This document shows, piece by piece, positions 55,124 through 63,420 of a stretch of DNA of 64,000 nucleotides. The notes beneath the pieces are model-generated. The model ran no database searches. It worked only from the letters and a program-made list of their open reading frames with translations, and was not told the origin of the DNA. Every line of letters begins with the position of its first letter. The first letter of the stretch is position 1. The translations under genes were made by a program, and so were the position numbers. Source of the stretch: Candidatus Babelota bacterium. GTDB taxonomy: Bacteria; Babelota; Babeliae; Babelales; Vermiphilaceae. The DNA lies in contig JAJCZD010000013.1 in assembly GCA_029262615.1 (NCBI GenBank), positions 1 through 64,000 on the forward strand, in the 5' to 3' direction.

Positions 55124-55489
55124 ATGATTCAAAAAGAATCTTACTTACAAGTAGCAGATAACACCGGTGCAAAGCTATTGCAATGTATTCAAGTAATAGG
55201 TAGTACTCGTAAAAGATTTGCCTATGTAGGTGATAGAATTAAATGTTCTGTTAAGAAGGCAATGCCGGGTGGTAGCGTTAAAAAAGGTGAAGTTGTCGAG
55301 GCCGTTCTTGTTAGGGCAAGAAAAGAAACCAGACGTCCTGACGGAAGTTATATTCGTTTTGGCGACAATGCTGCCGTTATCATTAAGGATAAAGAGCCAC
55401 TAGCTACTCGGATCTTTGGGCCTGTAGCACGAGAGCTTCGAGCTCGAGGCTATAGTAAAATAATTTCATTGGCACCAGAAGTTTTGTAA
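55124..55489 (+). CDS. rplN: 50S ribosomal protein L14
   Basis: L14 (121 aa) is a subunit-interface protein. It shows [83 protein letters not shown] and [13 protein letters not shown]-like sequence (here [28 protein letters not shown]). First gene of the usual spc set. Confidence 0.98.
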   Translation: MIQKESYLQVADNTGAKLLQCIQVIGSTRKRFAYVGDRIKCSVKKAMPGGSVKKGEVVEAVLVRARKETRRPDGSYIRFGDNAAVIIKDKEPLATRIFGPVARELRARGYSKIISLAPEVL

Positions 55490-55499
55490 GGGGACGCAA

Positions 55500-55814
55500 A
55501 TGGTAGCAAGAATTCGCAAAAATGATACAGTAATTGCGATTGCAGGAAAAGATAAAGGTAAACAAGGTTCGGTTATTGCAATTTTGCCTAAAAAAGGTAA
55601 AGTTATGGTAAAGGGTCTAGCGATTAAAACTCGCCATGTGAAGGCCAAACGCCAAGGCGAGGTTTCTGGAATTAAAAAAGAAGAAAGTTATTTAAATGCT
55701 TCTAAAGTAATGCCAGTTTGTTCTTCTTGTAAGAAACCTACTAGAGTTGCTAGTAAGCTGCTAGCTACCGGTAAGCGTGTACGTATTTGTAATAGCTGCA
55801 AAGAGATATTTTGA
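55500..55814 (+). CDS. rplX: 50S ribosomal protein L24
   Basis: L24 (104 aa) initiates 50S assembly. It shows RIRKNDTVIAIAGKDKGKQGSVIAILPKKGKVMVKGLAIKTRHVKAKRQGEVSGI. The C-terminal part has two CxxC pairs (VCSSCKK and ICNSCKE), a possible zinc-ribbon also seen in other L24. It overlaps rplE's longer frame but the chosen rplE start lies 8 nt after it. Confidence 0.96.
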   Translation: MVARIRKNDTVIAIAGKDKGKQGSVIAILPKKGKVMVKGLAIKTRHVKAKRQGEVSGIKKEESYLNASKVMPVCSSCKKPTRVASKLLATGKRVRICNSCKEIF

Positions 55815-55822
55815 GGATTAAG

Positions 55823-56374
55823 ATGGAAGCGCCTCGGCTAAAAGAATTATATATTAATAAGCTTCGTACAGGATTACATAAAGAGCTTGGTCTTTCGAAT
55901 ATTATGGAAGTGCCAAGACTGGAAAAAGTCGTTCTGAATGTTGGTGTAAAAAATGCAGTTAGCGATAGTAAAGCATTGTTAGCAGTAATTAATGTGGTAA
56001 AAAAAGTTTCTGGACAAGCTCCAGTAAAAACAAAAGCTCGTAAATCAATTGCTGCATTTAAGCTCCGAGAAGGTATGCCAATTGGAGTAAAAGTTACTCT
56101 GCGTGGCAATAAAATGTATGAGTTTATTGATCGTTTGATATCAGTTGCTCTTCCAACAATGCGAGATTTTCAAGGAATAAAGACAAAACTTGATAGCCGT
56201 GGGAATTATAACCTTGGCATTAAGGAATGGACTATTTTTCCAGAAGTAGATTTTGATGAAGCAAAAAATTTGAAACAGGGGTTTAATATTACTTTCCACA
56301 CAACTGCAAAAACTGATAATCAAGCATTTGCATTGTTAAAAGGACTCGGATTTCCCTTTAAAAAAGATAAGTAA
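55823..56374 (+). CDS. rplE: 50S ribosomal protein L5
   Basis: L5 (183 aa) binds 5S rRNA. It shows [89 protein letters not shown] and the final [36 protein letters not shown]. The start is ATG 55823 with GAGG 6-7 nt upstream; the in-frame TTG at 55811 overlaps rplX. Confidence 0.97.
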   Translation: MEAPRLKELYINKLRTGLHKELGLSNIMEVPRLEKVVLNVGVKNAVSDSKALLAVINVVKKVSGQAPVKTKARKSIAAFKLREGMPIGVKVTLRGNKMYEFIDRLISVALPTMRDFQGIKTKLDSRGNYNLGIKEWTIFPEVDFDEAKNLKQGFNITFHTTAKTDNQAFALLKGLGFPFKKDK

Positions 56375-56382
56375 GGATACTA

Positions 56383-56568
56383 ATGGCCAAAAAGGCATTA
56401 ATAGAAAAATCTAAACGTGAACCTAAATTTGCAGTACGAGTTTATAGCCGTTGTAAATTGTGTGGGCGTCCACGCGGCTATATGAGAAAATTTATGATGT
56501 GTCGTATTTGCTTTAGAAAAAATGCCCTAGAAGGTTTATTGCCGGGTGTTAAGAAGACAAGTTGGTAA
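56383..56568 (+). CDS. rpsN: 30S ribosomal protein S14, zinc-binding type
   Basis: The 61-aa S14 is the short zinc form (type Z), with C24, C27, C40 and C43 ([20 protein letters not shown]). The [17 protein letters not shown] tail is conserved. The longer Zn-free form is absent here. Lies 8 nt after rplE. Confidence 0.97.
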   Translation: MAKKALIEKSKREPKFAVRVYSRCKLCGRPRGYMRKFMMCRICFRKNALEGLLPGVKKTSW

Positions 56569-56578
56569 GGAATAGACA

Positions 56579-56977
56579 ATGTCAGTAGATACAATAAGTA
56601 ATTTTTTAACGATAATCAGAAATGGCATTAGTGCTTCTAAAGCCGCCGTTAGTGCACCTTATTCGAAAATGAAGGCTGAGATGGCTGGGATCTTGAAAAA
56701 TGAAGGTTTCATCCGTGATTTTGAAGTTATTGAAAAGCCTGATGCAGTTAAAAAAGAACTAAAAGTTCATTTAAAATATCATGCTGGTGAATCGGTAATT
56801 CACGAAATTAAGAGAATAAGTAAATCGGGCCGACGCAAATATAAAGGGGCCAACAAGATTGATCCTATTATTGGTGGTCTTGGTTTGTCTATTGTGTCAA
56901 CTAGTCAAGGTATAATGTCGCATTTACAAGCTAAAAAGCTTGGTATTGGTGGCGAAGTTATTTGTGCAGTGTGGTAA
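56579..56977 (+). CDS. rpsH: 30S ribosomal protein S8
   Basis: S8 (132 aa) binds the central domain of 16S rRNA. It shows VDTISNFLTIIRNGISASKAAVSAPYSKMKAEMAGILKNEGFI, the middle basic region ISKSGRRKYKGANKI and the C-terminal GLSIVSTSQGIMSHLQAKKLGIGGEVICAVW. In other bacteria S8 regulates the spc operon; no site is identified here. Confidence 0.97.
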   Translation: MSVDTISNFLTIIRNGISASKAAVSAPYSKMKAEMAGILKNEGFIRDFEVIEKPDAVKKELKVHLKYHAGESVIHEIKRISKSGRRKYKGANKIDPIIGGLGLSIVSTSQGIMSHLQAKKLGIGGEVICAVW

Positions 56978-56986
56978 AGGAAAAAG

Positions 56987-57541
56987 ATGTCAAAAGTTGG
57001 TAGAAAACCAATAGACATTACTGATTTACAAGTTGATGTCAAAGAAAAAGAAATACATTATAAAGGTAAAAAGACTTCTGGTTTGTATATTTTACCAGCT
57101 GAAATAAAAGCTGAGATAAAAGAAAAAAAACTTTATCTTATGCCAGAAGAAAATTTATCAAAAAAAGGTTTGCGTGAAGTAAATCGCATTTGGGGGCTAC
57201 ATCGAGCGTTGTTAGCTAATGAATTAAAAGGCGCCACCCAAGAATTTGAAAAAAAAGTTGAAATTATCGGTTTAGGATACAAAGCTGTCAAGCAAGGTGA
57301 TAAGTTGGTATTTAGCCTTGGTTACAGTCATAAAATTGATTTTCCTTTACCGAAAAATGTAACTGTTGATATTGATAAAACTGGCCAAAAATTACTTTTC
57401 AAATCTTCTGATAAATGTCTTGTAGGGCGTGTTTGCAGTGAAATTCGTACACTGCGTAAACCAGAGCCGTATAAAGGAACAGGTATCAGGGTTGATGGAG
57501 AGGTAATTGTACGTAAAGCTGGTAAAACTAAAACTTCGTAA
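56987..57541 (+). CDS. rplF: 50S ribosomal protein L6
   Basis: L6 (184 aa) has two related domains and contacts the sarcin-ricin loop. It shows SKVGRKPIDITDLQVDVKEKEIHYKGKKTSG, KKVEIIGLGYKAVKQGDKLVFSLGYSHKIDFPLPKNVTVDI and CSEIRTLRKPEPYKGTGIRVDGEVIVRKAGKT near the end. It follows rpsH by 9 nt. Confidence 0.97.
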   Translation: MSKVGRKPIDITDLQVDVKEKEIHYKGKKTSGLYILPAEIKAEIKEKKLYLMPEENLSKKGLREVNRIWGLHRALLANELKGATQEFEKKVEIIGLGYKAVKQGDKLVFSLGYSHKIDFPLPKNVTVDIDKTGQKLLFKSSDKCLVGRVCSEIRTLRKPEPYKGTGIRVDGEVIVRKAGKTKTS

Positions 57542-57559
57542 TAATTGGTAGGATAAAGC

Positions 57560-57916
57560 GTGAGTTTGTTACGAAAATTACATAAGAAACGTGAGCGGAG
57601 AACAGCTCGCATACGTCATAAATTATTTAAAACTGCATTAGTACCTCGTGTGTCTATTTTTCGCAGTTTAAATCAAATTTATGCACAAATTATTGATGAT
57701 GCAAAGCAACAAACACTAGCGAGTGCTTCTTCTATTGAATTAAAAGATGTGTCTGGTGATAAAAAAGAAATCGCTAAACAAGTTGGCCTCAAACTAGCTC
57801 AAAAAGCACAGGCAAAAGGAATTGCAAAAGTAGTTTTTGATCGTGGTCCCTATCTTTATCATGGTCGCGTAAAATCCCTCGCTGAGGGATTGCGTGAAGG
57901 TGGAGTGACGATCTAA
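57560..57916 (+). CDS. rplR: 50S ribosomal protein L18
   Basis: L18 (118 aa) binds 5S rRNA with L5. It shows KKRERRTARIRHKLFKTALVPRVSIFRSLNQIYAQIIDDAKQQTLASAS and the C-terminal AKGIAKVVFDRGPYLYHGRVKSLAEGLREGGVTI. It begins with GTG at 57560, preceded by TAGGATAAAGC; the stop shares its last base with the ATG at 57916. Confidence 0.97.
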   Translation: MSLLRKLHKKRERRTARIRHKLFKTALVPRVSIFRSLNQIYAQIIDDAKQQTLASASSIELKDVSGDKKEIAKQVGLKLAQKAQAKGIAKVVFDRGPYLYHGRVKSLAEGLREGGVTI

Positions 57917-57930
57917 TGACAAGGGTAAAA

Positions 57931-58458
57931 ATGGCTGATAAAAAAGAAACTGAATTAAAAGCAAAATCCTTCGTTGATTATGTTGTAAATGTGAACCGTG
58001 TAACAAAAGTTACTAAAGGTGGCAAAAGATTTTCATTTTCAGCGTTTGTTGTTTCTGGTGATCAACAAGGAAATATTGGAATAGGCTTAGGTAAAAGTAA
58101 AGAAGTGTCTCAAGCAATTGCAAAAGCGACTAATAAAGCGCGCAAAAACTTGATTTCAATTTCACTACGAGGAGCAACTATTCCTTATGAAGTGGTTGGT
58201 TACCACGGAGCAAGTAAAGTTGAGATTCGTCCGGCATCCAAAGGTACTGGTGTTATTGCTGGTGGCGCAGTCCGATCTGTGATGGAAGCATTAGGCATTA
58301 AAGATATTTTAGCTAAATCTGTTGGATCCGCAAATCGTCAAAATGTTGTTAAAGCAGTCTTGAACGCGCTTTCTAAATTACGTTCAGCTAGACAATTGGC
58401 AACAATGCGAGGAAAAAAGATTAGAGAGATTGTTGGAGAAAAAAATGCAACTGCATAA
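57931..58458 (+). CDS. rpsE: 30S ribosomal protein S5
   Basis: S5 (175 aa) contributes to decoding fidelity. It shows [62 protein letters not shown] and [55 protein letters not shown] (with GYHGASK). The ATG at 57931 has AAGGG 5 nt upstream; an in-frame ATG at 57916 overlaps the rplR stop and is possible. The usual downstream gene rpmD (L30) is missing; rplO follows directly. Confidence 0.96.
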   Translation: MADKKETELKAKSFVDYVVNVNRVTKVTKGGKRFSFSAFVVSGDQQGNIGIGLGKSKEVSQAIAKATNKARKNLISISLRGATIPYEVVGYHGASKVEIRPASKGTGVIAGGAVRSVMEALGIKDILAKSVGSANRQNVVKAVLNALSKLRSARQLATMRGKKIREIVGEKNATA

Positions 58459-58897
58459 ATTGGATAAAACAACAAAGAAAAGAAAACGCATTGGCCGAGG
58501 TGGTTCCAGAGGTGGTACTTCTGGAAAAGGGCATAAAGGACAACGGGCTCGTTCTGGCGGTGGTGTACGTCCTGGTTTTGAAGGTGGTCAGATGCCTTTG
58601 TATCGTAGATTGCCTAAACGTGGGTTTACAAACATTCCTTTTAAAAAGAATGTCAAAATTATAAGTCTTGAGGCTCTTAATAAACATTTTGTTGATGGTG
58701 ATTCTATTAATCGAGATGTGTTGGTTGAAAAAGGCCTGATAAATATTAAAAAAGGTGAAAAAGGAGTCTTTTTAAAAATATTGGGTAATGGTATTTTAGA
58801 GAAAAATGTAACTATTACTGCAGATGCATTTTCAAAAGCTGCACTAGAGGCGATTAAAGCCAAGGGTGGGAAAGCTATTCTAATAAAGGAGTCATGA
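58445..58897 (+). CDS. rplO: 50S ribosomal protein L15
   Basis: L15 (150 aa) is a late-assembling 50S protein. The N-terminus [58 protein letters not shown] is diagnostic. The start is ATG 58445 with GGAG upstream, overlapping the rpsE end by 14 nt; the TTG at 58430 is in frame but less likely. Ends 4 nt before secY. Confidence 0.96.
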   Translation: MQLHKLDKTTKKRKRIGRGGSRGGTSGKGHKGQRARSGGGVRPGFEGGQMPLYRRLPKRGFTNIPFKKNVKIISLEALNKHFVDGDSINRDVLVEKGLINIKKGEKGVFLKILGNGILEKNVTITADAFSKAALEAIKAKGGKAILIKES

Positions 58898-58901
58898 AGC
58901 C

Positions 58902-60212
58902 GTGGTCTTATTAAGAAATTTTTTAAATATCTTTAATATTCCCGAATTACGAAAAAAGGTTCTTTTCACACTTGGTGTTTTGATTATATACCGGTTAGGT
59001 GCTCAAATACCTGTAATTGGTGTGGATGTGAGTGCTTTACAAGCTTTAATAGCTCAAGGTGGTACACTAGGAGGAATTTTAAATTATTTGGATTTAATTT
59101 CAGGTGGTGTTCTTACTCAATGCACTGTTTTTGCATTAGGCATAGGTCCTTATATTAGTGCCTCTATTATGATGCAGATTTTGGGCATGTCTGTACCTTA
59201 CTTTGAGCAATTGCTCAAGGAAGGAGAGTATGGACGTAAAATTATCAATCAATATACTCGTTATTTAACAATCGTGCTTAGTATTGCACAAAGTTTTGCG
59301 TTGATTGGTTTTTTACATGCAAAAAATCTTATCATTACTCCTGGGATAAGCTTTACATTATTATTTATTCTTTCCTTATCGGTTGGAGCTGTTTTTGTAA
59401 TGTGGCTTGGCGAACAAATTTCATTATTTGGTCTTGGTAATGGCAGTTCTATGATAATCTTTGCCGGTATTGTTGCTCGCTTTCCAACATATTTGGGACA
59501 AACTATTTATGCTGTACGCCAGGGCAATCTTGATACGGTTATTGCAATCCTTATTTTATTAATTTTTGTTGGTATAACTGCCTGTATTGTTTTTTTAGAG
59601 AAAGGACAGCGGAAAATTCCTGTTCAATATGCTCGTCGGGTTGTTGGAAACCGTGTATATGGTGGCCAAAGTACGTATATTCCCTTTAAAATTAATAATG
59701 CCAGCGTTATGCCGGTTATTTTTGCATCAATGGTATTAAATATGCCTTTATTTGTTGCCTCTATGCTTGCAACTAGGTTTCCAATATTTAAAACATTTGC
59801 TGAAAGCTTAACTACAGGTGTACTGGGGCAAGTGGTTTTATTCGTACTTATTATTGTTTTTTCATTCTTTTATACTGCACTATTGTTTAATCCTGAAGAA
59901 CTAGCAGATAATATTAAAAAAAGTGGTGGTTTTATTCCGGGAATTAGGCCTGGACGTAAAACTGCAGAATTTTTTAATTATATACTTACGCGTGTTGGCT
60001 TAGTAGGTGCTTTTTATTTAGCATTTTTGGCCATTACACCTTCAGTGTTACGATGGATTATTTATATACCTTTTATGCTTAGTGGTACAGCACTTTTAAT
60101 TGCTGTTGGTGTCGCTTTAGAATCTGCATCACAAATAGAATCATATCTTATAGAGCATAAATATGAAGGATTCTTAACCTCTGGCCGATTGCGTGGTAGG
60201 GGGGCGCGTTGA
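58902..60212 (+). CDS. secY: protein translocase subunit SecY
   Basis: SecY (436 aa) is the channel of the general secretion pathway, with ten predicted helices. It shows VLFTLGVLIIYRLGAQIPVIGVD, GGVLTQCTVFALGIGPYISASIMMQILG, VFLEKGQRKIPVQYARRVVGNRVYGGQSTYIPFKINNASVMPVIFASM and FFYTALLFNPEELADNIKKSGGFIPGIRPG. The start is GTG 58902 with AAAGGAG upstream. It would receive the many signal-peptide proteins in this window. Confidence 0.97.
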   Translation: MVLLRNFLNIFNIPELRKKVLFTLGVLIIYRLGAQIPVIGVDVSALQALIAQGGTLGGILNYLDLISGGVLTQCTVFALGIGPYISASIMMQILGMSVPYFEQLLKEGEYGRKIINQYTRYLTIVLSIAQSFALIGFLHAKNLIITPGISFTLLFILSLSVGAVFVMWLGEQISLFGLGNGSSMIIFAGIVARFPTYLGQTIYAVRQGNLDTVIAILILLIFVGITACIVFLEKGQRKIPVQYARRVVGNRVYGGQSTYIPFKINNASVMPVIFASMVLNMPLFVASMLATRFPIFKTFAESLTTGVLGQVVLFVLIIVFSFFYTALLFNPEELADNIKKSGGFIPGIRPGRKTAEFFNYILTRVGLVGAFYLAFLAITPSVLRWIIYIPFMLSGTALLIAVGVALESASQIESYLIEHKYEGFLTSGRLRGRGAR

Positions 60213-60898
60213 GCAAAAAAATGGATGTATTACTATTTCTAGGTCCTCCAGGTTCGGGAAAGGGCACTTTATCTCAACTATGCATAGAAAAGTTAAAATG
60301 GAAACAATTATCGACAGGTAATCTGTGCAGGAAGCATATTGCACAAAAGACGAAAATTGGCAATGAGATAGATTTTGCCATTAAATCTGGTAAACTAGTT
60401 TCAGATAGTCTTATTGTGACTATGGTTAAACAATGGTTTGACCAGGCTTTAATTAGCGATAATTCTATTATTTTTGATGGATTTCCTAGAACATTGCATC
60501 AAGCAGAGCTTTTAGAGCAATTAGTTCAGGATTTAGATAATTTGACATTAACGGTGGTTCGTTTTGTTATTCCTAAAAAAACAGTTATAAATCGATTGTG
60601 TGAGAGGTTTATTTGTAAGGACGATGAATGCCAGGCTGTGTATTCAATGCTTTCAGGTTCTGCATTTGCGCCGAAAAAAGAAGGTATTTGTGATGCTTGT
60701 CAGGGTACCTTAATCAAGCGATTAGATGATACCAGAGAATCGATTGTACAGCGCCTTGAGATCTATCATGCTCATGAGAGTAAATTGCTTGATTTTTATA
60801 AGGATACAGAGCATCCCATCATAGAATTACAAGTAGATAAGCCACTTAAAGAAATCTATACTGATTTCTTGGATAAAGTGGAGGTGAATAAGAAATGA
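60209..60898 (+). CDS. adk: adenylate kinase (zinc-LID type)
   Basis: Adk interconverts ATP + AMP and 2 ADP. The 229 aa carry the P-loop GPPGSGKG (residues 12-19), STGNLCR, the AMP site DGFPRTLHQAE and a LID with Cys pairs (ICKDDECQ and ICDACQG) typical of zinc-binding forms. The final QRLEIYHAHESKLLDFY is conserved. The start may be TTG 60209, overlapping the secY stop, or ATG 60221, which aligns best with family starts. The secY-adk-map order is common. Confidence 0.96.
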   Translation: MSKKMDVLLFLGPPGSGKGTLSQLCIEKLKWKQLSTGNLCRKHIAQKTKIGNEIDFAIKSGKLVSDSLIVTMVKQWFDQALISDNSIIFDGFPRTLHQAELLEQLVQDLDNLTLTVVRFVIPKKTVINRLCERFICKDDECQAVYSMLSGSAFAPKKEGICDACQGTLIKRLDDTRESIVQRLEIYHAHESKLLDFYKDTEHPIIELQVDKPLKEIYTDFLDKVEVNKK

Positions 60899-61644
60899 TA
60901 GCTATAAAAAATAAAGACTCGATTCGCAAAATGGAGCGAGCAGGACAATTATTACAGGAAGTTTTTTGCTTATTATCAGGTATTTTAAAGCCTGGTATAA
61001 CTACTTTTGAGATTGATTGTTTGATTGAATCTGAGCTGAAAAAGCGAGATTTGAAATCAAAGATGAAGGGGTATATGGGTTATGCTCATGTAAGCTGCAT
61101 ATCAGTTAATGAGGTAGTGGTTCATGGTATACCAAGTAAACATATTATTTTGAAATCTGGAGATCTGGTTAAAGTTGATGTTTGTGCTTCCTGGAGTGGT
61201 TATTGCGCTGATATGGCTCGAGCATATTTTATTGGAACTCCTGACAAAAAAGCGTTACAATTAGTAGAAGTAGCCAAAAAAGCTCTTGATAAGGGGATTG
61301 CGCAAGCTAAACCAGGCAACCGCATAGGTCATATTTCTGCTGCAATTCAGAAAGAAGTTGAAAAACATGGCTTTGGTGTTGTACGTGATTTTGCAGGCCA
61401 TGGTATTGGCAGGCAAATGCATGAAGATCCTGAGATTTTGAATGTGGGTAAAGCCGGAGCTGGACCAGTAATTCAGGTTGGTATGGCTTTTGCTATTGAG
61501 CCTATGATTACATTAGGTGATTATCGTGTCTTTGTCGAAAAGGATAATTGGACCGTTAAAACCCGTGATAATAGTTTGGCAGCTCATGTTGAGGATACAA
61601 TTGTGGTTACCCTAGATGGGCCAAAAGTAATAACACGAGCATAA
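60895..61644 (+). CDS. map: methionine aminopeptidase, type I
   Basis: MetAP (249 aa) removes the initiator Met. Metal ligands are visible: VDVCASWSGYCADMARAYFIG (two Asp), GHGIGRQMHEDPEI (His), AIEPMITLG (Glu) and HVEDTIVVT (Glu). It shows the typical N-terminal IRKMERAGQLLQEVFCLL and HGIPSKHIILKSGDLVKVDV. It overlaps the adk end by 4 nt. The short form lacks the extra SH3-like N-terminal extension. Confidence 0.97.
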   Translation: MIAIKNKDSIRKMERAGQLLQEVFCLLSGILKPGITTFEIDCLIESELKKRDLKSKMKGYMGYAHVSCISVNEVVVHGIPSKHIILKSGDLVKVDVCASWSGYCADMARAYFIGTPDKKALQLVEVAKKALDKGIAQAKPGNRIGHISAAIQKEVEKHGFGVVRDFAGHGIGRQMHEDPEILNVGKAGAGPVIQVGMAFAIEPMITLGDYRVFVEKDNWTVKTRDNSLAAHVEDTIVVTLDGPKVITRA

Positions 61645-61656
61645 AGGTATTTATAA

Positions 61657-61893
61657 GTGATTCAAGGTAAAAAAAAGAAAGAAGATGTTATTCGTGTGGA
61701 TGGCATAGTAAAAGAAACATTACCGAATGCCATGTTTCGTGTTGAAATCGAAGGTGGGCATTTAGTATTGGGGCATGTATCTGGCAAAATGAGGATGCAT
61801 TATATAAAAATTTTACCCGGCGATCGCGTTGCTCTTGAGTTATCTCCTTATGATTTAACGCGTGGCCGTATTGTTCTTCGATACAAAAATTAG
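61657..61893 (+). CDS. infA: translation initiation factor IF-1
   Basis: IF-1 (78 aa) binds the 30S A site. It shows [72 protein letters not shown], the S1-like fold. The start is GTG at 61657. It precedes rpmJ, rpsM, rpsK, rpsD and rpoA, the usual alpha-cluster order. The N-terminal GKKKK segment is longer than the usual MxKED start. Confidence 0.97.
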   Translation: MIQGKKKKEDVIRVDGIVKETLPNAMFRVEIEGGHLVLGHVSGKMRMHYIKILPGDRVALELSPYDLTRGRIVLRYKN

Positions 61894-61904
61894 TGGAGTT
61901 CATT

Positions 61905-62021
61905 ATGAAAGTTAAAACATCAGTTAAGAAAATTTGTAATAATTGTCGAATTATTAAACGCAAGGGCGTTGTGCGAGTTATTTGTACACGAAGTGCTCGA
62001 CACAAGCAAAGGCAAGGTTAA
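61905..62021 (+). CDS. rpmJ: 50S ribosomal protein L36
   Basis: The 38-aa L36 starts at ATG 61905 (GGAG upstream). It shows [19 protein letters not shown] with the zinc ligands C11, C14, C27 and H33, and the final [11 protein letters not shown]. This is the zinc-binding form. It lies 11 nt after infA and 4 nt before rpsM. Confidence 0.96.
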   Translation: MKVKTSVKKICNNCRIIKRKGVVRVICTRSARHKQRQG

Positions 62022-62025
62022 AAAA

Positions 62026-62415
62026 ATGGCAAGAATTGAAGGTATTAATTTACCATTAAATAAACGTATTGAATATGGTTTAACCCAAGTTCTTGGGATA
62101 GGGTTATTCTCTTCTCGTAGCCTTCTTGGTAGGGTTGGGATCGATTTAAGTACGCGTGTTAAAGATTTGTCAGATGAAGAAATTGCTGCAATCCAACGCG
62201 AGGTTACCAAGAGTTATAAAACCGGCGGTGAATTGCAAAAAGAAGTAACTCTGAATATTAAGCGACTTCAAGAGATTGGTAGCTATCGAGGCTTGCGTCA
62301 TAAAAGAGGTTTGCCTTCACGGGGACAACGTACAAAAACAAATGCTCGAACCCGAAAAGGGCCACGCAAAAAAGGTTCTGAAGTTTCATTAAAACGTAAA
62401 GTTACGAAAAAGTAA
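62026..62415 (+). CDS. rpsM: 30S ribosomal protein S13
   Basis: S13 (129 aa) contacts the 50S subunit and P-site tRNA. It shows [40 protein letters not shown] and [32 protein letters not shown]. The start at ATG 62026 matches the family MARIxG beginning; the frame stays open upstream through rpmJ to 61969 without a suitable start. The tail ([11 protein letters not shown]) is longer than in E. coli. Confidence 0.97.
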   Translation: MARIEGINLPLNKRIEYGLTQVLGIGLFSSRSLLGRVGIDLSTRVKDLSDEEIAAIQREVTKSYKTGGELQKEVTLNIKRLQEIGSYRGLRHKRGLPSRGQRTKTNARTRKGPRKKGSEVSLKRKVTKK

Positions 62416-62429
62416 GGTAAAGGACCTGC

Positions 62430-62813
62430 ATGGCTTATAAGAAAAAAACTAAAAAACAAAAGCGAAGAGTTGATACAGCAGTAGCGCATGTTAAGTCTTC
62501 ATTTAATAATACGTTAGTAACTATTACTACCGTAGATGGTGATGTCTTGCTGCGATCAAGCTCAGGGAAAATGGGCTACAAGGGTTCACGTAAGGGAACT
62601 CCATTTGCTGCAGGGCAAATTGCTACTAGCCTTGCAAAGGAAATGCAAGATATGGGTATCAGAACAGTCGAGGTAAATCTACAAGGTCCTGGCTCAGGCC
62701 GTGATTCTGTTGTTAGATCACTTCAGGCAGCGGGTTTAAATGTTTCTGTTTTACGTGATGTTACCCCACTACCACACAATGGTTGTCGTCCTCCAAAAAA
62801 GAGACGTGTATAA
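62430..62813 (+). CDS. rpsK: 30S ribosomal protein S11
   Basis: S11 (127 aa) lies near the 16S 3' end. It shows [109 protein letters not shown], all conserved. It follows rpsM by 14 nt. Confidence 0.98.
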   Translation: MAYKKKTKKQKRRVDTAVAHVKSSFNNTLVTITTVDGDVLLRSSSGKMGYKGSRKGTPFAAGQIATSLAKEMQDMGIRTVEVNLQGPGSGRDSVVRSLQAAGLNVSVLRDVTPLPHNGCRPPKKRRV

Positions 62814-62839
62814 AATTATTACAATTAAATAAGGTACTT

Positions 62840-63388
62840 ATGGAAAAACGTTCTACCTCCACAAAAACAACTGGGGACAAAAGGAAACGTGCTCGTAAAA
62901 TGTCTGAATACGGCAAACAGCTTTTAGAGAAGCAAAAAGTGAAACATGCTTATGGGATGCGTGAAAAACAGTTTGGGCGTTTTTTTAATATAGCTACCAA
63001 AATGGCGGGTGCACCAGGGTCAAACTTGCTTAGTTTGCTTGAACGACGGTTGGATAATGTTTTATATCGATTAAAATTATCTACTTCGCGACAACAAGCA
63101 CGTCAGATTATTGTTCATGGCCATATTTGGGTAAATGGTAAAAAGGTATTTTCTCCTTCTTATTTGGTCTCTGTTGGTGATGTTATTTCTGTTGCCCCAA
63201 AAGCTTTAGAAAAAAAATCGTTTGTAGAAAATGTTGTTGATAAACGGCTTAATATTGGTATTAAGGTGCCAGAATGGTTGGAATTAGATAAGAAAAGCCA
63301 TTCCGGTAAAATTTTACGTGTTCCTGAACGTTCAGACATAAAGATGCCAATTGAAGAGCATTTAATTGTTGAGTTATATTCTAAGTAA
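62840..63388 (+). CDS. rpsD: 30S ribosomal protein S4, N-terminally shortened
   Basis: S4 (182 aa) starts 16S assembly. The core is normal (KMSEYGKQLLEKQKVKHAYGMREKQFGRFF, LLSLLERRLDNVLYRLKLSTSRQQARQIIVHGHIWVNGKKV, RSDIKMPIEEHLIVELYSK). The usual N-terminus (A-R-Y-x-G-P-x-x-K-x-x-R-R-x-G) is missing; instead the protein starts MEKRSTSTKTTGDKRKRAR. The start is ATG 62840 with AAGG upstream. The upstream frame lies inside rpsK, so the missing part is not hidden in another frame. S4 is an autogenous regulator in other bacteria. Confidence 0.93.
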   Translation: MEKRSTSTKTTGDKRKRARKMSEYGKQLLEKQKVKHAYGMREKQFGRFFNIATKMAGAPGSNLLSLLERRLDNVLYRLKLSTSRQQARQIIVHGHIWVNGKKVFSPSYLVSVGDVISVAPKALEKKSFVENVVDKRLNIGIKVPEWLELDKKSHSGKILRVPERSDIKMPIEEHLIVELYSK

Positions 63389-63420
63389 TAGATTTATATT
63401 TTAAGAGGTGGCGGAGATTG

